A stretch of DNA of 46,366 nucleotides from UBA11164 sp002420085 (GTDB taxonomy: Bacteria > Pseudomonadota > Gammaproteobacteria > Xanthomonadales > Xanthomonadaceae): positions 1 through 46,366 of the forward strand of contig DALYLJ010000005.1 in NCBI GenBank assembly GCA_031976395.1, read 5' to 3'. Made by a program: the position numbers and the translations under genes. Below the pieces are notes generated by a model that did no database searches, had not been told where the DNA came from, and saw only the letters and a program-made list of their open reading frames with translations. Shown piece after piece: positions 10,144 through 18,245 of the stretch (the stretch's first letter is position 1; every line of letters starts with the position of its first letter).

Positions 10144-10376
10144 TCCGGGCGCGTCGCCCAGGCACCCAAGGCCCATGCACGAAGCCGCATCGAGCGCTGG
10201 CCGTCGTCGCCCGTCCGTCCGCCATCGGCAGACTGGACATGCGTCTGCGGTTCCGTGCGCCGTGCCGGCTTCGATGCCCGAGTGCGGCGGTCGGGGCGAC
10301 GGCGGCCGTTGAGGCCGAACAATCACCATCAACACCCGCCCCGGCCTGGGCGGGCCCGGAGGGGAGAGCGAGCGAG

Positions 10377-12527
10377 ATGAGCACGGTTCGGCTGGAGGCG
10401 GTAAAAGTGAACTCGGCGGCGGACATTCCCATGCAGCCTGCCTCCCAGGACATCTGGGAGAAGAAGTATCGGCTGACCAGCAAGCTGGGCGAGCCAGTCG
10501 ATCAGGTCATCGACGACACCTGGCAGCGGGTGGCGCGCGCCCTGGCCGAGCCGGAAGCAACGCCGGAGAAGCGCAAGTATTGGTTCGAGCGTTTTCTGTG
10601 GGCGCTGCGCCGAGGCGCGATTCCCGCCGGCCGAATCACCTCCAATGCCGGTGCCCTGGCCCACAAGCCGGCCACCAGCACGATCAACTGCACCGTGTCC
10701 GGAACCATCGAAGACTCGATGGACGGCATCCTTCAGAAGGTTCACGAGGCCGGTCTGACGCTCAAGGCCGGGTGCGGCATCGGCTACGAGTTCAGCACGC
10801 TCAGGCCCCGTGGCGCTTATGTTTCCGGCGCCGGTGCGTACACCTCCGGGCCACTGAGCTTCATGGACATCTACGACAAGATGTGCTTCACCGTGTCCTC
10901 GGCCGGCGGTCGGCGTGGGGCACAGATGGGCACCTTCGATGTCTCGCATCCGGATGTCCGCGAGTTCATCCGCGCCAAGCGCGAGGATGGCCGGCTGCGT
11001 CAGTTCAACCTGTCCCTGCTGATCACCGACGATTTCATGGATGCCGTCGAGAACGACCTGGACTGGCCCCTGGTGTTCCCGGTCCATGTCAAGGAACAGG
11101 CGGAAGTCGATCTCGACGACCCGACCGCCGTGGTCTGGCGCGAGTGGCCGACCCACCGCAACTACGTCGTTCGCGACGATGGTCTGGTCGCCTGCAAAAT
11201 CTACGGTCACCTGAAGGCCCGGCACCTGTGGGACATGATCATGGTGTCCACCTACGATTTTGCCGAGCCCGGCTTCATCCTGATCGATCGGGTCAACGAG
11301 ATGAACAACAACTGGTGGTGCGAGACCATCCGCGCCACCAACCCGTGCGGTGAGCAGCCCCTGCCGCCCTACGGCGCCTGTCTGCTGGGCTCGGTCAACC
11401 TGACCAAGTTCGTCCGCGACCCATTCACCGACAAGGCACGTTTCGACTGGGAGGAATACAAGGAAGTCGTCCGCGTGTTCACCCGAATGCTCGACAACGT
11501 GGTCGAGATCAATGGCTTGCCATTGCCCGAACAGCGTGCCGAAATCATCCGCAAGCGCCGGCACGGCATGGGCTTCCTCGGCCTCGGCTCGACCCTGACC
11601 CTGCTGCGCATGAAGTACGGCAGCCCGGAAAGCTGCGCGTTCACCGAGCGGGTCGCCCAGGACATGGCGGTGGCCGGTTGGGAGGTTGCCCTGCAACTGG
11701 CCGAAGAGAAAGGCCCGGCGCCGATCATGGAGGAGGAATTCAAGGTCACCGGCGAGATGCTGCGCAAGCGCCCGGAAATGGCGCGCGATGGTCATCGGAT
11801 CGGCGACACGGTCAAGGGCCGGGTGCTGCACGCACGCTACAGCCGTTACATGCAGCGGGTTGCGGAGGCCGCGCCGGAACTGGTCGGCAAACTGGCCGAA
11901 ACCGGCGCCCGCTTCACCCACCACAGTTCGATCGCGCCGACCGGAACGATCTCGCTCAGTCTGGCCAACAATGCCAGCAATGGCATCGAGCCGAGCTTCG
12001 CTCATCACTACAGCCGCAACGTCATCCGGGAAGGCAAGAAGTCGAAGGAAAAGGTCGAGGTGTTCAGCTTTGAATTGCTGGCCTACCGCACCCTGGTCAA
12101 TCCGAAGGCGATGCCCTATGCCGACAGTGACGAGGCGCGTCTGCCGGACTACTTCATCGCTGCCGACGACATCGGCCCGCGCCAGCACGTCGATATCCAG
12201 GCGGCTGCCCAGAAGTGGGTCGATTCCTCGATTTCCAAGACCGCCAATGTCCCCACCGACTACCCATTCGACGATTTCAAGGACATCTACCGCTACGCCC
12301 ACCGACAGGGACTGAAGGGCTGCACCACCTTCCGCTTCAATCCGGATGCATTTCAGGGCGTGCTGGTCAAGGAGGCCGACCTGGAGAACACCCTCTACCG
12401 TTTCGAGCTTGAGGATGGCTCGGTGGTCGAGGTCAAGGGCAACGAGGAGGTCGAGTACGACGGCGAGTTGCACACCGCCGCCAACCTGTTCGATGCCCTG
12501 AAGGAAGGGTACTACGGCAAGTTCTGA
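10377..12527 (+). CDS. nrdJa: Class II (adenosylcobalamin-dependent) ribonucleotide reductase, catalytic subunit NrdJa
   Basis: This 716-residue protein reduces ribonucleotides to deoxyribonucleotides using a cobalamin-derived radical, without oxygen dependence. Residue C105 in NCTVSG is the N-terminal redox cysteine. The catalytic motif N322-P-C324-G-E326 is in the finger loop. SIAPTGTISL near residue 520 is the phosphate-binding signature of the barrel. It ends without the C-terminal cysteine tail found in single-chain NrdJ; that part is encoded separately by nrdJb at 13561. This matches the split NrdJa/NrdJb of Pseudomonas aeruginosa. The ATG at 10377 is chosen because upstream codons do not resemble the family. 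Confidence 0.95.
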   Translation: MSTVRLEAVKVNSAADIPMQPASQDIWEKKYRLTSKLGEPVDQVIDDTWQRVARALAEPEATPEKRKYWFERFLWALRRGAIPAGRITSNAGALAHKPATSTINCTVSGTIEDSMDGILQKVHEAGLTLKAGCGIGYEFSTLRPRGAYVSGAGAYTSGPLSFMDIYDKMCFTVSSAGGRRGAQMGTFDVSHPDVREFIRAKREDGRLRQFNLSLLITDDFMDAVENDLDWPLVFPVHVKEQAEVDLDDPTAVVWREWPTHRNYVVRDDGLVACKIYGHLKARHLWDMIMVSTYDFAEPGFILIDRVNEMNNNWWCETIRATNPCGEQPLPPYGACLLGSVNLTKFVRDPFTDKARFDWEEYKEVVRVFTRMLDNVVEINGLPLPEQRAEIIRKRRHGMGFLGLGSTLTLLRMKYGSPESCAFTERVAQDMAVAGWEVALQLAEEKGPAPIMEEEFKVTGEMLRKRPEMARDGHRIGDTVKGRVLHARYSRYMQRVAEAAPELVGKLAETGARFTHHSSIAPTGTISLSLANNASNGIEPSFAHHYSRNVIREGKKSKEKVEVFSFELLAYRTLVNPKAMPYADSDEARLPDYFIAADDIGPRQHVDIQAAAQKWVDSSISKTANVPTDYPFDDFKDIYRYAHRQGLKGCTTFRFNPDAFQGVLVKEADLENTLYRFELEDGSVVEVKGNEEVEYDGELHTAANLFDALKEGYYGKF

Positions 12528-12588
12528 TCCGGACATCGCGGCCGGACGGATCAGGTCCGCATCCTGCTGCCGGATTCGGTCCCGGCAG
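12525..12588 (+). terminator. Tandem hairpins after nrdJa
   Basis: A 7-bp inverted repeat TGATCCG (12525-12531) with CGGATCA (12547-12553) begins at the nrdJa stop codon. A second perfect 7-bp stem CTGCCGG (12567-12573) with CCGGCAG (12582-12588) follows. Neither has a T-run. They may terminate or attenuate transcription between nrdJa and the downstream genes. Confidence 0.4.
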
Positions 12589-12753
12589 TCGGAACCGTCC
12601 ATGTGCCATCGAAGTGTGGATTTTTCTGCCGACCGGAGTAGATTTTGTGCCAACGCGCCGATGATGGAAACGGATGAGGCACGGTCGCGAGGCTGCGAAC
12701 CTCGTGGATTTGCATGGCATCGGCTCAACCAGTGGCCCGATCAGGAGGGGCAT

Positions 12754-13419
12754 ATGAGCAACGACAACGGTGTGAAAGCGGGTATCGAACATGCGGTCGA
12801 GGTGGCGAGTGAACAGGTCGCCAAGGTGGTCGAGCGGGTGAAGTCCTCGCCTGCGGCCAAGAAAGTGAAGGCGGAAGTCGCCAAGGTCGAGAAGAAGGCT
12901 CAGGCCGAGATCAGGAAGGTCAAGGCCGAGGTCGCCAAGGTCGAGAAGAAGGCCAAGGCCGGAATCAAGAAGGCCAAATCCGAGATCAGGAAGGTCAAGG
13001 CGGAAGTCGTCAAGGTCGAGAAGAAGGCCAAATCGTCGAAGGCCGGCAAGGCACTCCAGAAGGCCGCCGACTCGGCGAAGAAAACCCTTGATGCTGCCGT
13101 GAAAACGGTCAAGGCCAAGGTCGCCGCCGCTCGCAGCGGCAGTGCCGGGAAGCCCGCTGGCAAGCAGGCTGCCAGCAAGAAGGTTGCCAGCAAGAAGACC
13201 GCTGTCCCGAAGGCCGGCGCGAGCAAGGCAGCGAGCAAGAAGGCCGCTGTCAAGGCGGCGCCCGCCAAGAAGGCTGTGTCGAGCAAGACGACCGGCAAGA
13301 AGGCGTCCGCCGGCACGGCCCCTGCGACCAAGGCTCCAGCCAAGAAAGCGGCGACCGGAAAGCCGGCGGCCAAGGCGGCGCTGAACAAGGCGCCGGCCCG
13401 GAAGGCCGGCAAGACGTAA
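12754..13419 (+). CDS. Histone H1-like Lys/Ala-rich protein
   Basis: A 221-residue, extremely basic protein. Residues 1-35 are mixed. Residues 36-95 form a charged helix with three copies of KVKAE(V)(A/V)KVEKKA, suggesting a coiled coil. Residues 125-221 are an AlaKP-rich disordered tail with repeated SKKA/AKKA units, like eukaryotic H1 and Pseudomonas AlgP. Such proteins bind DNA non-specifically and shape the nucleoid; that role is inferred from composition. The start at 12754 is backed by AGGAGGGG a few bases upstream. It lies between the two halves of the split ribonucleotide reductase and is followed by a strong hairpin. Confidence 0.8.
   Translation: MSNDNGVKAGIEHAVEVASEQVAKVVERVKSSPAAKKVKAEVAKVEKKAQAEIRKVKAEVAKVEKKAKAGIKKAKSEIRKVKAEVVKVEKKAKSSKAGKALQKAADSAKKTLDAAVKTVKAKVAAARSGSAGKPAGKQAASKKVASKKTAVPKAGASKAASKKAAVKAAPAKKAVSSKTTGKKASAGTAPATKAPAKKAATGKPAAKAALNKAPARKAGKT
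12862..13029 (+). repeat. Internal 39-bp repeats in the histone-like gene
   Basis: Three near-identical 39-base blocks (12862-12900, 12916-12954, 12991-13029) encode KVKAEVAKVEKKA-type units. They differ mostly by synonymous changes and one A/V substitution. Such arrays may change copy number by recombination. Confidence 0.8.
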
Positions 13420-13429
13420 TCATCAGTCT

Positions 13430-13459
13430 CTGCTCCGGGTCATGTCTGGCCCGGAGCAG
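13430..13459 (+). terminator. Hairpin after the histone-like gene
   Basis: A perfect 10-bp inverted repeat, CTGCTCCGGG (13430-13439) with CCCGGAGCAG (13450-13459), has a 10-base loop and starts 11 bases after the stop codon. The stem is GC-rich but lacks a T-run. This is the best terminator candidate in this part of the window. If functional, it separates nrdJb from the upstream genes. Confidence 0.55.
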
Positions 13460-13560
13460 CCCCCGTCCGGCGGCTGCGTATCGCCGGAATCCAGCAGAAA
13501 CATCGCCCAGGCATCCGTAGCCAGGCTCGGATGTCGGCGCAGCAACCAGGAGTCGTCAGC

Positions 13561-14277
13561 ATGGCCGTCAAGATCGGCAACAAGATCAAGCGTTACAGCG
13601 TCGTCAAGCCGGGTGCCGAGCCGGCCGTATCGGTCGAGGCCACCACCGACGACGGTGATTGTCACGGCGCCGAAGTCATCCAGATGCATGAGCGTCTGGA
13701 GCGTCCCGACGTGCTGGTCGGATCGACCTACAAGGTCAAGAGCCCGCTGTTCGAGCACGCCCTGTACGTCACCATCAATGACATCGTGCTCAACCAGGGA
13801 ACCGAGCACGAAAGCCGGCGGCCGTTCGAGATCTTCATCAACTCAAAGAACATGGACCACTTCCAGTGGATCGTCGCGCTCACCCGGATCATGTCGGCGG
13901 TGTTCCGCAAGGGCGGTGATGTCACCTTCCTGGTCGAGGAGATGAAGGCGGTATTCGATCCGCGCGGCGGCTATTTCAAGGCCGGCGGCGTCTACATGCC
14001 GAGCATCGTTGCCGAAATCGGCGCCGTGGTCGAAGACCACATGAAGGCGATCGGCCTGATCGTCGATGAGGACATGAGCCCGGAGCGCCGTCGATTGATC
14101 GCCGAAAAGCGACGTGCCCACCAGGCCAACCAGAATCCTGACGGTGAACGGGCTGTCGCCGAGACCGGTGACTATCCGGCATCGGCCACCCTGTGCAGCA
14201 AGTGCAGCACCAAGGCCATGGTCCTGATGGATGGCTGCGCCACCTGCCTGAATTGTGGATATTCCAAGTGCGGGTGA
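13561..14277 (+). CDS. nrdJb: Class II ribonucleotide reductase C-terminal subunit NrdJb
   Basis: This 238-residue protein carries the C-terminal part of the B12-dependent reductase. The last 30 residues hold CSKC, CATC and CGYSKC groups. These form a zinc-ribbon-like element and the swinging redox cysteines that re-reduce the active site of NrdJa. The body (TSCPD-like, about 15-185) is needed for full activity in P. aeruginosa, where the gene directly follows nrdJa. Here it is about 1 kb away, behind a histone-like gene. The ATG at 13561 has AGGAG 8 bases upstream and is preferred over the in-frame ATG at 13531. Confidence 0.9.
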   Translation: MAVKIGNKIKRYSVVKPGAEPAVSVEATTDDGDCHGAEVIQMHERLERPDVLVGSTYKVKSPLFEHALYVTINDIVLNQGTEHESRRPFEIFINSKNMDHFQWIVALTRIMSAVFRKGGDVTFLVEEMKAVFDPRGGYFKAGGVYMPSIVAEIGAVVEDHMKAIGLIVDEDMSPERRRLIAEKRRAHQANQNPDGERAVAETGDYPASATLCSKCSTKAMVLMDGCATCLNCGYSKCG

Positions 14278-14315
14278 TGGATGCGGCCACTGAGCCCGCG
14301 ACTGAGGTTGAGCAG

Positions 14316-15311
14316 ATGTTGGATGTAAAGACACGATTCGACGCCTCGGCGCGCGCAGTGTTGCATCATGGCGATTGTCGAGATTTGTTGGCTGAGATTG
14401 GTTCCGATACTATTCAACTGGTGGTGACCTCACCGCCCTACAACGTCGGGAAAGCTTACGAAGCGAAAAAAAGTCTGGACATCTATTTGCGCGAGCAAGC
14501 GTTGATCATCGGCGAATGTGTCAGGGTGCTCTCACCGAGTGGAAGTCTCTGCTGGCAAGTAGGCAATTATGTCGAGAAAGGCAAGGCCGGTAACATCGTG
14601 CCACTCGACATAGCGTTGTATCCGATATTTGCCGGGCTTGGTTTGAAATTGCGTAATCGTATCGTTTGGCATTTCGAGCATGGCCTGCATTGTACTCGAC
14701 GGTTGTCCGGACGTTACGAAACGATTTGCTGGTTTACCAAATCCGATGAATATCATTTCGAGCTGGATCCGATTCGGGTTCCACAAAAATACCCGGGCAA
14801 AAAGCACTTCAAAGGGCCGAAAGCAGGTCAGTATTCATGCAACCCGCTCGGCAAGAATCCTGGGGACGTCTGGGTCATCCCAAACGTCAAAAACAATCAC
14901 GTAGAAAAGACCAATCATCCCTGTCAGTTTCCGATTGAGTTGGTCGAGCGTCTGGTGCTTTCCCTGTCCAAGCCAGATGATTGGGTGCTTGATCCTTACG
15001 CTGGCGTTGGAACCACGCTTGCCGCAGCCGTCCGATGTGGACGGCGTGGCGCTGGTGCAGAATTGCTGCGTGAGTATGCCGATGTTGCTGTGGAGCGCGT
15101 CCGCGCGGCTGCTGCGGGCGAGCTTCGCGTGCGTGCCCGCAACACGCCGGTCTATGATCCAGCCGACGCGGGCTCGACGCTGACTCGTTCACCATGGACC
15201 TCGTCATCGCCGGCTGCGGATTCGCCTGTAGTTGGCCAGGCACCTCGTGAGGGAAAGCCAGTTCTACGGAGTGAGCAATTGCGTCTTCTGGAAGAGCGAC
15301 AGTCCTATTGA
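14316..15311 (+). CDS. Type II DNA methyltransferase, beta class, predicted N4-cytosine specific
   Basis: The 331-residue enzyme protects host DNA from the adjacent endonuclease. The catalytic motif IV is TSPPY at residues 38-42, near the N terminus. The AdoMet-binding motif I is DPYAGVG at 226-232, near the C terminus. This order defines the beta class, and S/T-PPY rather than DPPY favours N4-methylcytosine. GAGG 8 bases before the ATG at 14316 favours this start. An alternative ATG at 14277 overlaps the nrdJb stop by one base but has no ribosome binding site. Codon use is more AT-rich than in nrdJb, which points to acquisition. The C-terminal 60 residues are not conserved-looking. Confidence 0.9.
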   Translation: MLDVKTRFDASARAVLHHGDCRDLLAEIGSDTIQLVVTSPPYNVGKAYEAKKSLDIYLREQALIIGECVRVLSPSGSLCWQVGNYVEKGKAGNIVPLDIALYPIFAGLGLKLRNRIVWHFEHGLHCTRRLSGRYETICWFTKSDEYHFELDPIRVPQKYPGKKHFKGPKAGQYSCNPLGKNPGDVWVIPNVKNNHVEKTNHPCQFPIELVERLVLSLSKPDDWVLDPYAGVGTTLAAAVRCGRRGAGAELLREYADVAVERVRAAAAGELRVRARNTPVYDPADAGSTLTRSPWTSSSPAADSPVVGQAPREGKPVLRSEQLRLLEERQSY

Positions 15312-15323
15312 GGAGCATGATTC

Positions 15324-15935
15324 GTGAAGATTTCAGAGGTCTATTCGCACCTGAACGGATTGGAGTATCTTTTGGTCCATCACAAGATGCTTTGGGAAGA
15401 GATCACGTCAGTAGTGCAGGCGATCGATGCCCAGGCCATGAAGACTAAAATGAGCAAGGAGGTCCGTATGGCTGGACAGATGAAGTATAGCCCGACGGAA
15501 ATCAATGACGCATTCCGGAGCCATCTCGGCGATCTCGGTTGGAAAGAAAGCCGTGTCTCGTATTGGGTAACCCGCGAGCAACGCCTGATTCGGCAGACAT
15601 TGAATATGCCGCCCGACGAGCAGAAGCGCGTGATCGAGGCGGCGGGCCAGGAGGCGATCTTCAGCTACAACCAGACCGATTTCGTGAAGGATCGTGTGGC
15701 GCTTGAGGTGCAGTTCGGCAAGTACGCTTTCGTTGCCTACGATCTGTTCGTCAAACACCTTGCGTTCTACGTCAGTGACACGATCGATGTCGGGGTCGAG
15801 GTGCTGCCGATGAAGTCGATGCAGCAGCAGATGTCGTCAGGGCCGGGCTATTACGAGGGGGAGCTTTACAATGTCATCCGCAATGGTCGCGGCGTGCCGG
15901 CAGTACCCTTGGTGCTGATCGGCATCGAGCCGTGA
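15324..15935 (+). CDS. Type II restriction endonuclease, BstYI/BglII family
   Basis: A 203-residue protein, the same length as I recall for BstYI. The active site D-x8-E-x-Q is D119, E128 and Q130, in the segment DFVKDRVALEVQ. This uncommon ExQ (not ExK) form is the BglII-type PD-(D/E)XK variant. Conserved C-terminal sequence SYYEGELYNVIR-like (here GYYEGELYNVIRNGRG) and VPAVPLVLIGI also fit. Residues K133 and S172, which in BstYI govern the outer base pair, are both present, so cutting at R^GATCY is predicted. The start is GTG at 15324 with AGGAG 8 bases upstream, 12 bases after the methyltransferase stop. Confidence 0.88.
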   Translation: MKISEVYSHLNGLEYLLVHHKMLWEEITSVVQAIDAQAMKTKMSKEVRMAGQMKYSPTEINDAFRSHLGDLGWKESRVSYWVTREQRLIRQTLNMPPDEQKRVIEAAGQEAIFSYNQTDFVKDRVALEVQFGKYAFVAYDLFVKHLAFYVSDTIDVGVEVLPMKSMQQQMSSGPGYYEGELYNVIRNGRGVPAVPLVLIGIEP

Positions 15936-16217
15936 CGGCCAGGGTGCAGCGGCGCAGTCGGTAGCAGGGACTCGATCTACTGCGGGGGCTGACCAGCGCG
16001 TGGCGCTGCTGCCGGCCTGACGGCCATCCGATCGGGACGTCGGGTTCTGGCGGCTGGCTGCTGCGGTTTCGGATTCTCGCCGGGCTCAATCCCTGATAGT
16101 GTAGTGCGCCGCGCCGCGCCGTGTGCCTCGATCGCGGGCGCACTGGCCTATGGTCGGTCGTGGGGCTGCCGGTATTTGGTTGAGGATGGTTCGGATGTTG
16201 TTTTCGAGGGAACGTGG

Positions 16218-17423
16218 ATGAAGCGATCGGCGATTCTGTGGGCAGGTCTTCTGGCGACGGTACTGGCTGTCCTTGCAGGCGGCTTGCCGAATGCGGTGGC
16301 GATGGCCGCCGAGCAGCCCAGCGGCTCGGGCTCTGCTGCGGCGAGCGACGCGGCGGATGGCACGCATGGCGGCAGTGAGGGCGATTCCGATACGGGCGCG
16401 GCGAGTCGGACCACCGATGCCGACGGCGCCGACGATGCCCCGGCTGGCGACCCGTCTGCTGGCAAGGAGTTGTACTGGCCACTGCCCTGGTCAGGCCATG
16501 CAACCCTGATCTATGACGAGGCGATCGACCAGTTGCGGACCAAGGGCGCGTCGTCACGGGTCTGGCGTTCCCGGGCGAGCGTGGAGATTCGCAGCCAGCC
16601 GCGTGCCGAGGGTGGCCACGCCCTGTCCTGGATCACTGGGGATGTCGAGATCGCCTTCATCTCCGGCATCGACGAGGATGAGCAGACCTTGGTCCGGACC
16701 TTGGCCGAGGCCGTCCAGGGTCTGCCGGCTTCGGTTCGAGTCGATGCCGAGGGGGGCTTCGTGGCGATCGAGAACCTGAGCGAACTCGGTGCCCATGTCC
16801 GTCGCATCGTCGGTGCCATGTTCGACAAGAGCCTGAAGGACGCCCTGGCCCGGATCGACGATCCCGACCAGCGCGCGGCGGCCGAGGCGCGCGCGCACGA
16901 CCAGCAGCCAGGCATTCTGAGCAGTCTGGCCAGCGACGAGATTCTTGGCCAACAGTTGGCCGGCAAGATCACTCCGCTGCTGTTTCCGGCAGGCGGTGGC
17001 CTGATTCCCGATACACGCTATGAGTGGCAGGAGGCAGGAACGAATATGCTCGGGGGTGATCCGCTGCCGCTGAGCACGGCGTTCGAGTTGCAGCGCGATG
17101 GCGGAGCGAATGGCATGATCCGCGCACTGCACACCCGCAACCTCGACGCCGAGGCGGCCGAGCCGATCCTGCGGGCCTCCATGCGCGCCCATGCGATCCG
17201 TGCCGGTGTACCCGAGCCCAGCATCGAGGAAATCACCCGCAGCATCGCCGGTATCCGCGCCGAATACCGTGCCGAATACCTGATCGATACCGCTACCGGC
17301 ATCGTGCATCGGCTGGAGGTGACCAAGACCAGTGGTGCGCAGGGGGTGGAGGAGATCGAGAACGCCGTCCTGGTGCTGCGCGAAGCGATTGCCGTGGCGC
17401 AGGCTGGCGAGCAGGAGAAATGA
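16218..17423 (+). CDS. Exported protein of unknown function
   Basis: I do not recognise this 401-residue protein. It starts with a signal peptide (about residues 1-35, MKRSAILWAGLLATVLAVLA). A low-complexity linker of Gly, Ser, Asp and Ala follows to about residue 80. A mixed alpha/beta domain then runs to the end, with a Glu-rich charged C terminus. The order of segments resembles periplasmic proteins that are tethered or span a gap, but no catalytic motif is visible. The ATG at 16218 has GAGGG 7 bases upstream; the frame is open further upstream. A gene for a DUF1993 protein follows after 209 bp. Confidence 0.75.
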   Translation: MKRSAILWAGLLATVLAVLAGGLPNAVAMAAEQPSGSGSAAASDAADGTHGGSEGDSDTGAASRTTDADGADDAPAGDPSAGKELYWPLPWSGHATLIYDEAIDQLRTKGASSRVWRSRASVEIRSQPRAEGGHALSWITGDVEIAFISGIDEDEQTLVRTLAEAVQGLPASVRVDAEGGFVAIENLSELGAHVRRIVGAMFDKSLKDALARIDDPDQRAAAEARAHDQQPGILSSLASDEILGQQLAGKITPLLFPAGGGLIPDTRYEWQEAGTNMLGGDPLPLSTAFELQRDGGANGMIRALHTRNLDAEAAEPILRASMRAHAIRAGVPEPSIEEITRSIAGIRAEYRAEYLIDTATGIVHRLEVTKTSGAQGVEEIENAVLVLREAIAVAQAGEQEK

Positions 17424-17632
17424 GCGCGGCACGTCCCCTCCAGCCGCAGCCCCGGGTCTGATCGAGGGCCAACGGCATCGGGTCGTGCGGCAACCGGCCG
17501 ATCAAGGCATGCCGACCGTCCAGCGCATCATTCGAGGGTGCCACCCACCGAGTTCTGCGCCGTCCTGCATTTGGCGGGGCGGCGGTTCGTGAAGTCGTTC
17601 AGTTCAATCCGACGCCAACAAGGAGCAACACC

Positions 17633-18151
17633 ATGACCGTCAGTATCCATTCCGTCACCGTTCCTGCCCTGAGCCAGGCCCTGCGCCAGTTGCGCCACGT
17701 ACTGGACAAGGGTGCGGCGCATGCCCGCGATCGCGGCATCGATCCGTCGGTGCTGTTGAACATGCGCCTGTATCCGGACATGTTCCCGCTGCTCCGGCAG
17801 GTCCAGATCGCCACCGACATGGCCAAGAACGGCGCCGCTCGGATGGCCGTGATCGATCCACCGGCATTCCCCGATGACGAGACCGGCTTCGATGATCTCG
17901 CCGCTCGCATCGACAAGACGATCGCCTTCATCGAGTCGATCGAGCCGGCACGTTTCGAGGGTGGCGAGAACCGCTCGGTCACCGTCAAGACCCGCAGCAA
18001 GGGCGAACTGCGCTTCGACGGCCTCGATCACCTGAACAACTGGCTGCTGCCCAGCGTGTTCTTCCACGTGACCACCGCCTATTGCATCCTGCGCCATGCC
18101 GGCGTGGTGATCGGCAAGTTCGATTACATCGGCCCGGTCACAACGGCCTGA
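17633..18151 (+). CDS. DUF1993 family protein
   Basis: A 172-residue cytosolic, mostly helical protein. Family features include the N-terminal VPALSQALRQLRHVLDKGAAHA, NMRLYPDMFPLLRQVQIATDMAK and the C-terminal LPSVFFHVTTAYCILRHAGVVIGKFDYIG, each read here as separate short motifs. The DUF1993 fold is related to DinB-like four-helix bundles; no activity is established. Two histidines in the C-terminal part (H68-like position and FHV) could bind a metal, which is speculation. The ATG at 17633 has AAGGAG 9 bases upstream. An 8-bp inverted repeat follows the gene. Confidence 0.85.
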   Translation: MTVSIHSVTVPALSQALRQLRHVLDKGAAHARDRGIDPSVLLNMRLYPDMFPLLRQVQIATDMAKNGAARMAVIDPPAFPDDETGFDDLAARIDKTIAFIESIEPARFEGGENRSVTVKTRSKGELRFDGLDHLNNWLLPSVFFHVTTAYCILRHAGVVIGKFDYIGPVTTA

Positions 18152-18184
18152 GTTCGACGCGCTGGCGCGGCCAGACGCCGCACC

Positions 18185-18215
18185 CGGACACGGCGTCAGC
18201 AGGACATCGTGTCCG
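18185..18215 (+). terminator. Hairpin between DUF1993 and TonB-like genes
   Basis: CGGACACG (18185-18192) and CGTGTCCG (18208-18215) form a perfect 8-bp stem with a 15-base loop. It lies 34 bases after the DUF1993 stop and 31 bases before the next start. There is no T-run. Confidence 0.4.
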
Positions 18216-18245
18216 AATCCCCACGATCAGCCTGAGCGCTACAAC

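Larger units (their letters stand above)
9763..10376. other. Intergenic region between degQ-like gene and nrdJa (614 bp)
   Basis: No gene is supported here. The left half is the upstream region of the protease. The right half is the promoter and leader of nrdJa. It contains a perfect TTGACA (10052-10057), two NrdR-box-like sites (10096-10143) and a GC-rich leader of about 230 bases ending in GGAGGGGAGAGCGAGCGAG before the ATG. I looked for a cobalamin riboswitch B12 box and did not see one. Confidence 0.6.

Noticed and set aside
10144..10376. Possible cobalamin riboswitch in the nrdJa leader
   Set aside because: The leader is long and GC-rich but has no B12 box or recognisable cobalamin aptamer layout; the NrdR boxes explain regulation better.
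10329..12728. A 799-codon open frame on the minus strand opposite nrdJa
   Set aside because: nrdJa on the plus strand has full family motifs. The opposite frame is low-complexity and is the expected shadow of a high-GC gene.
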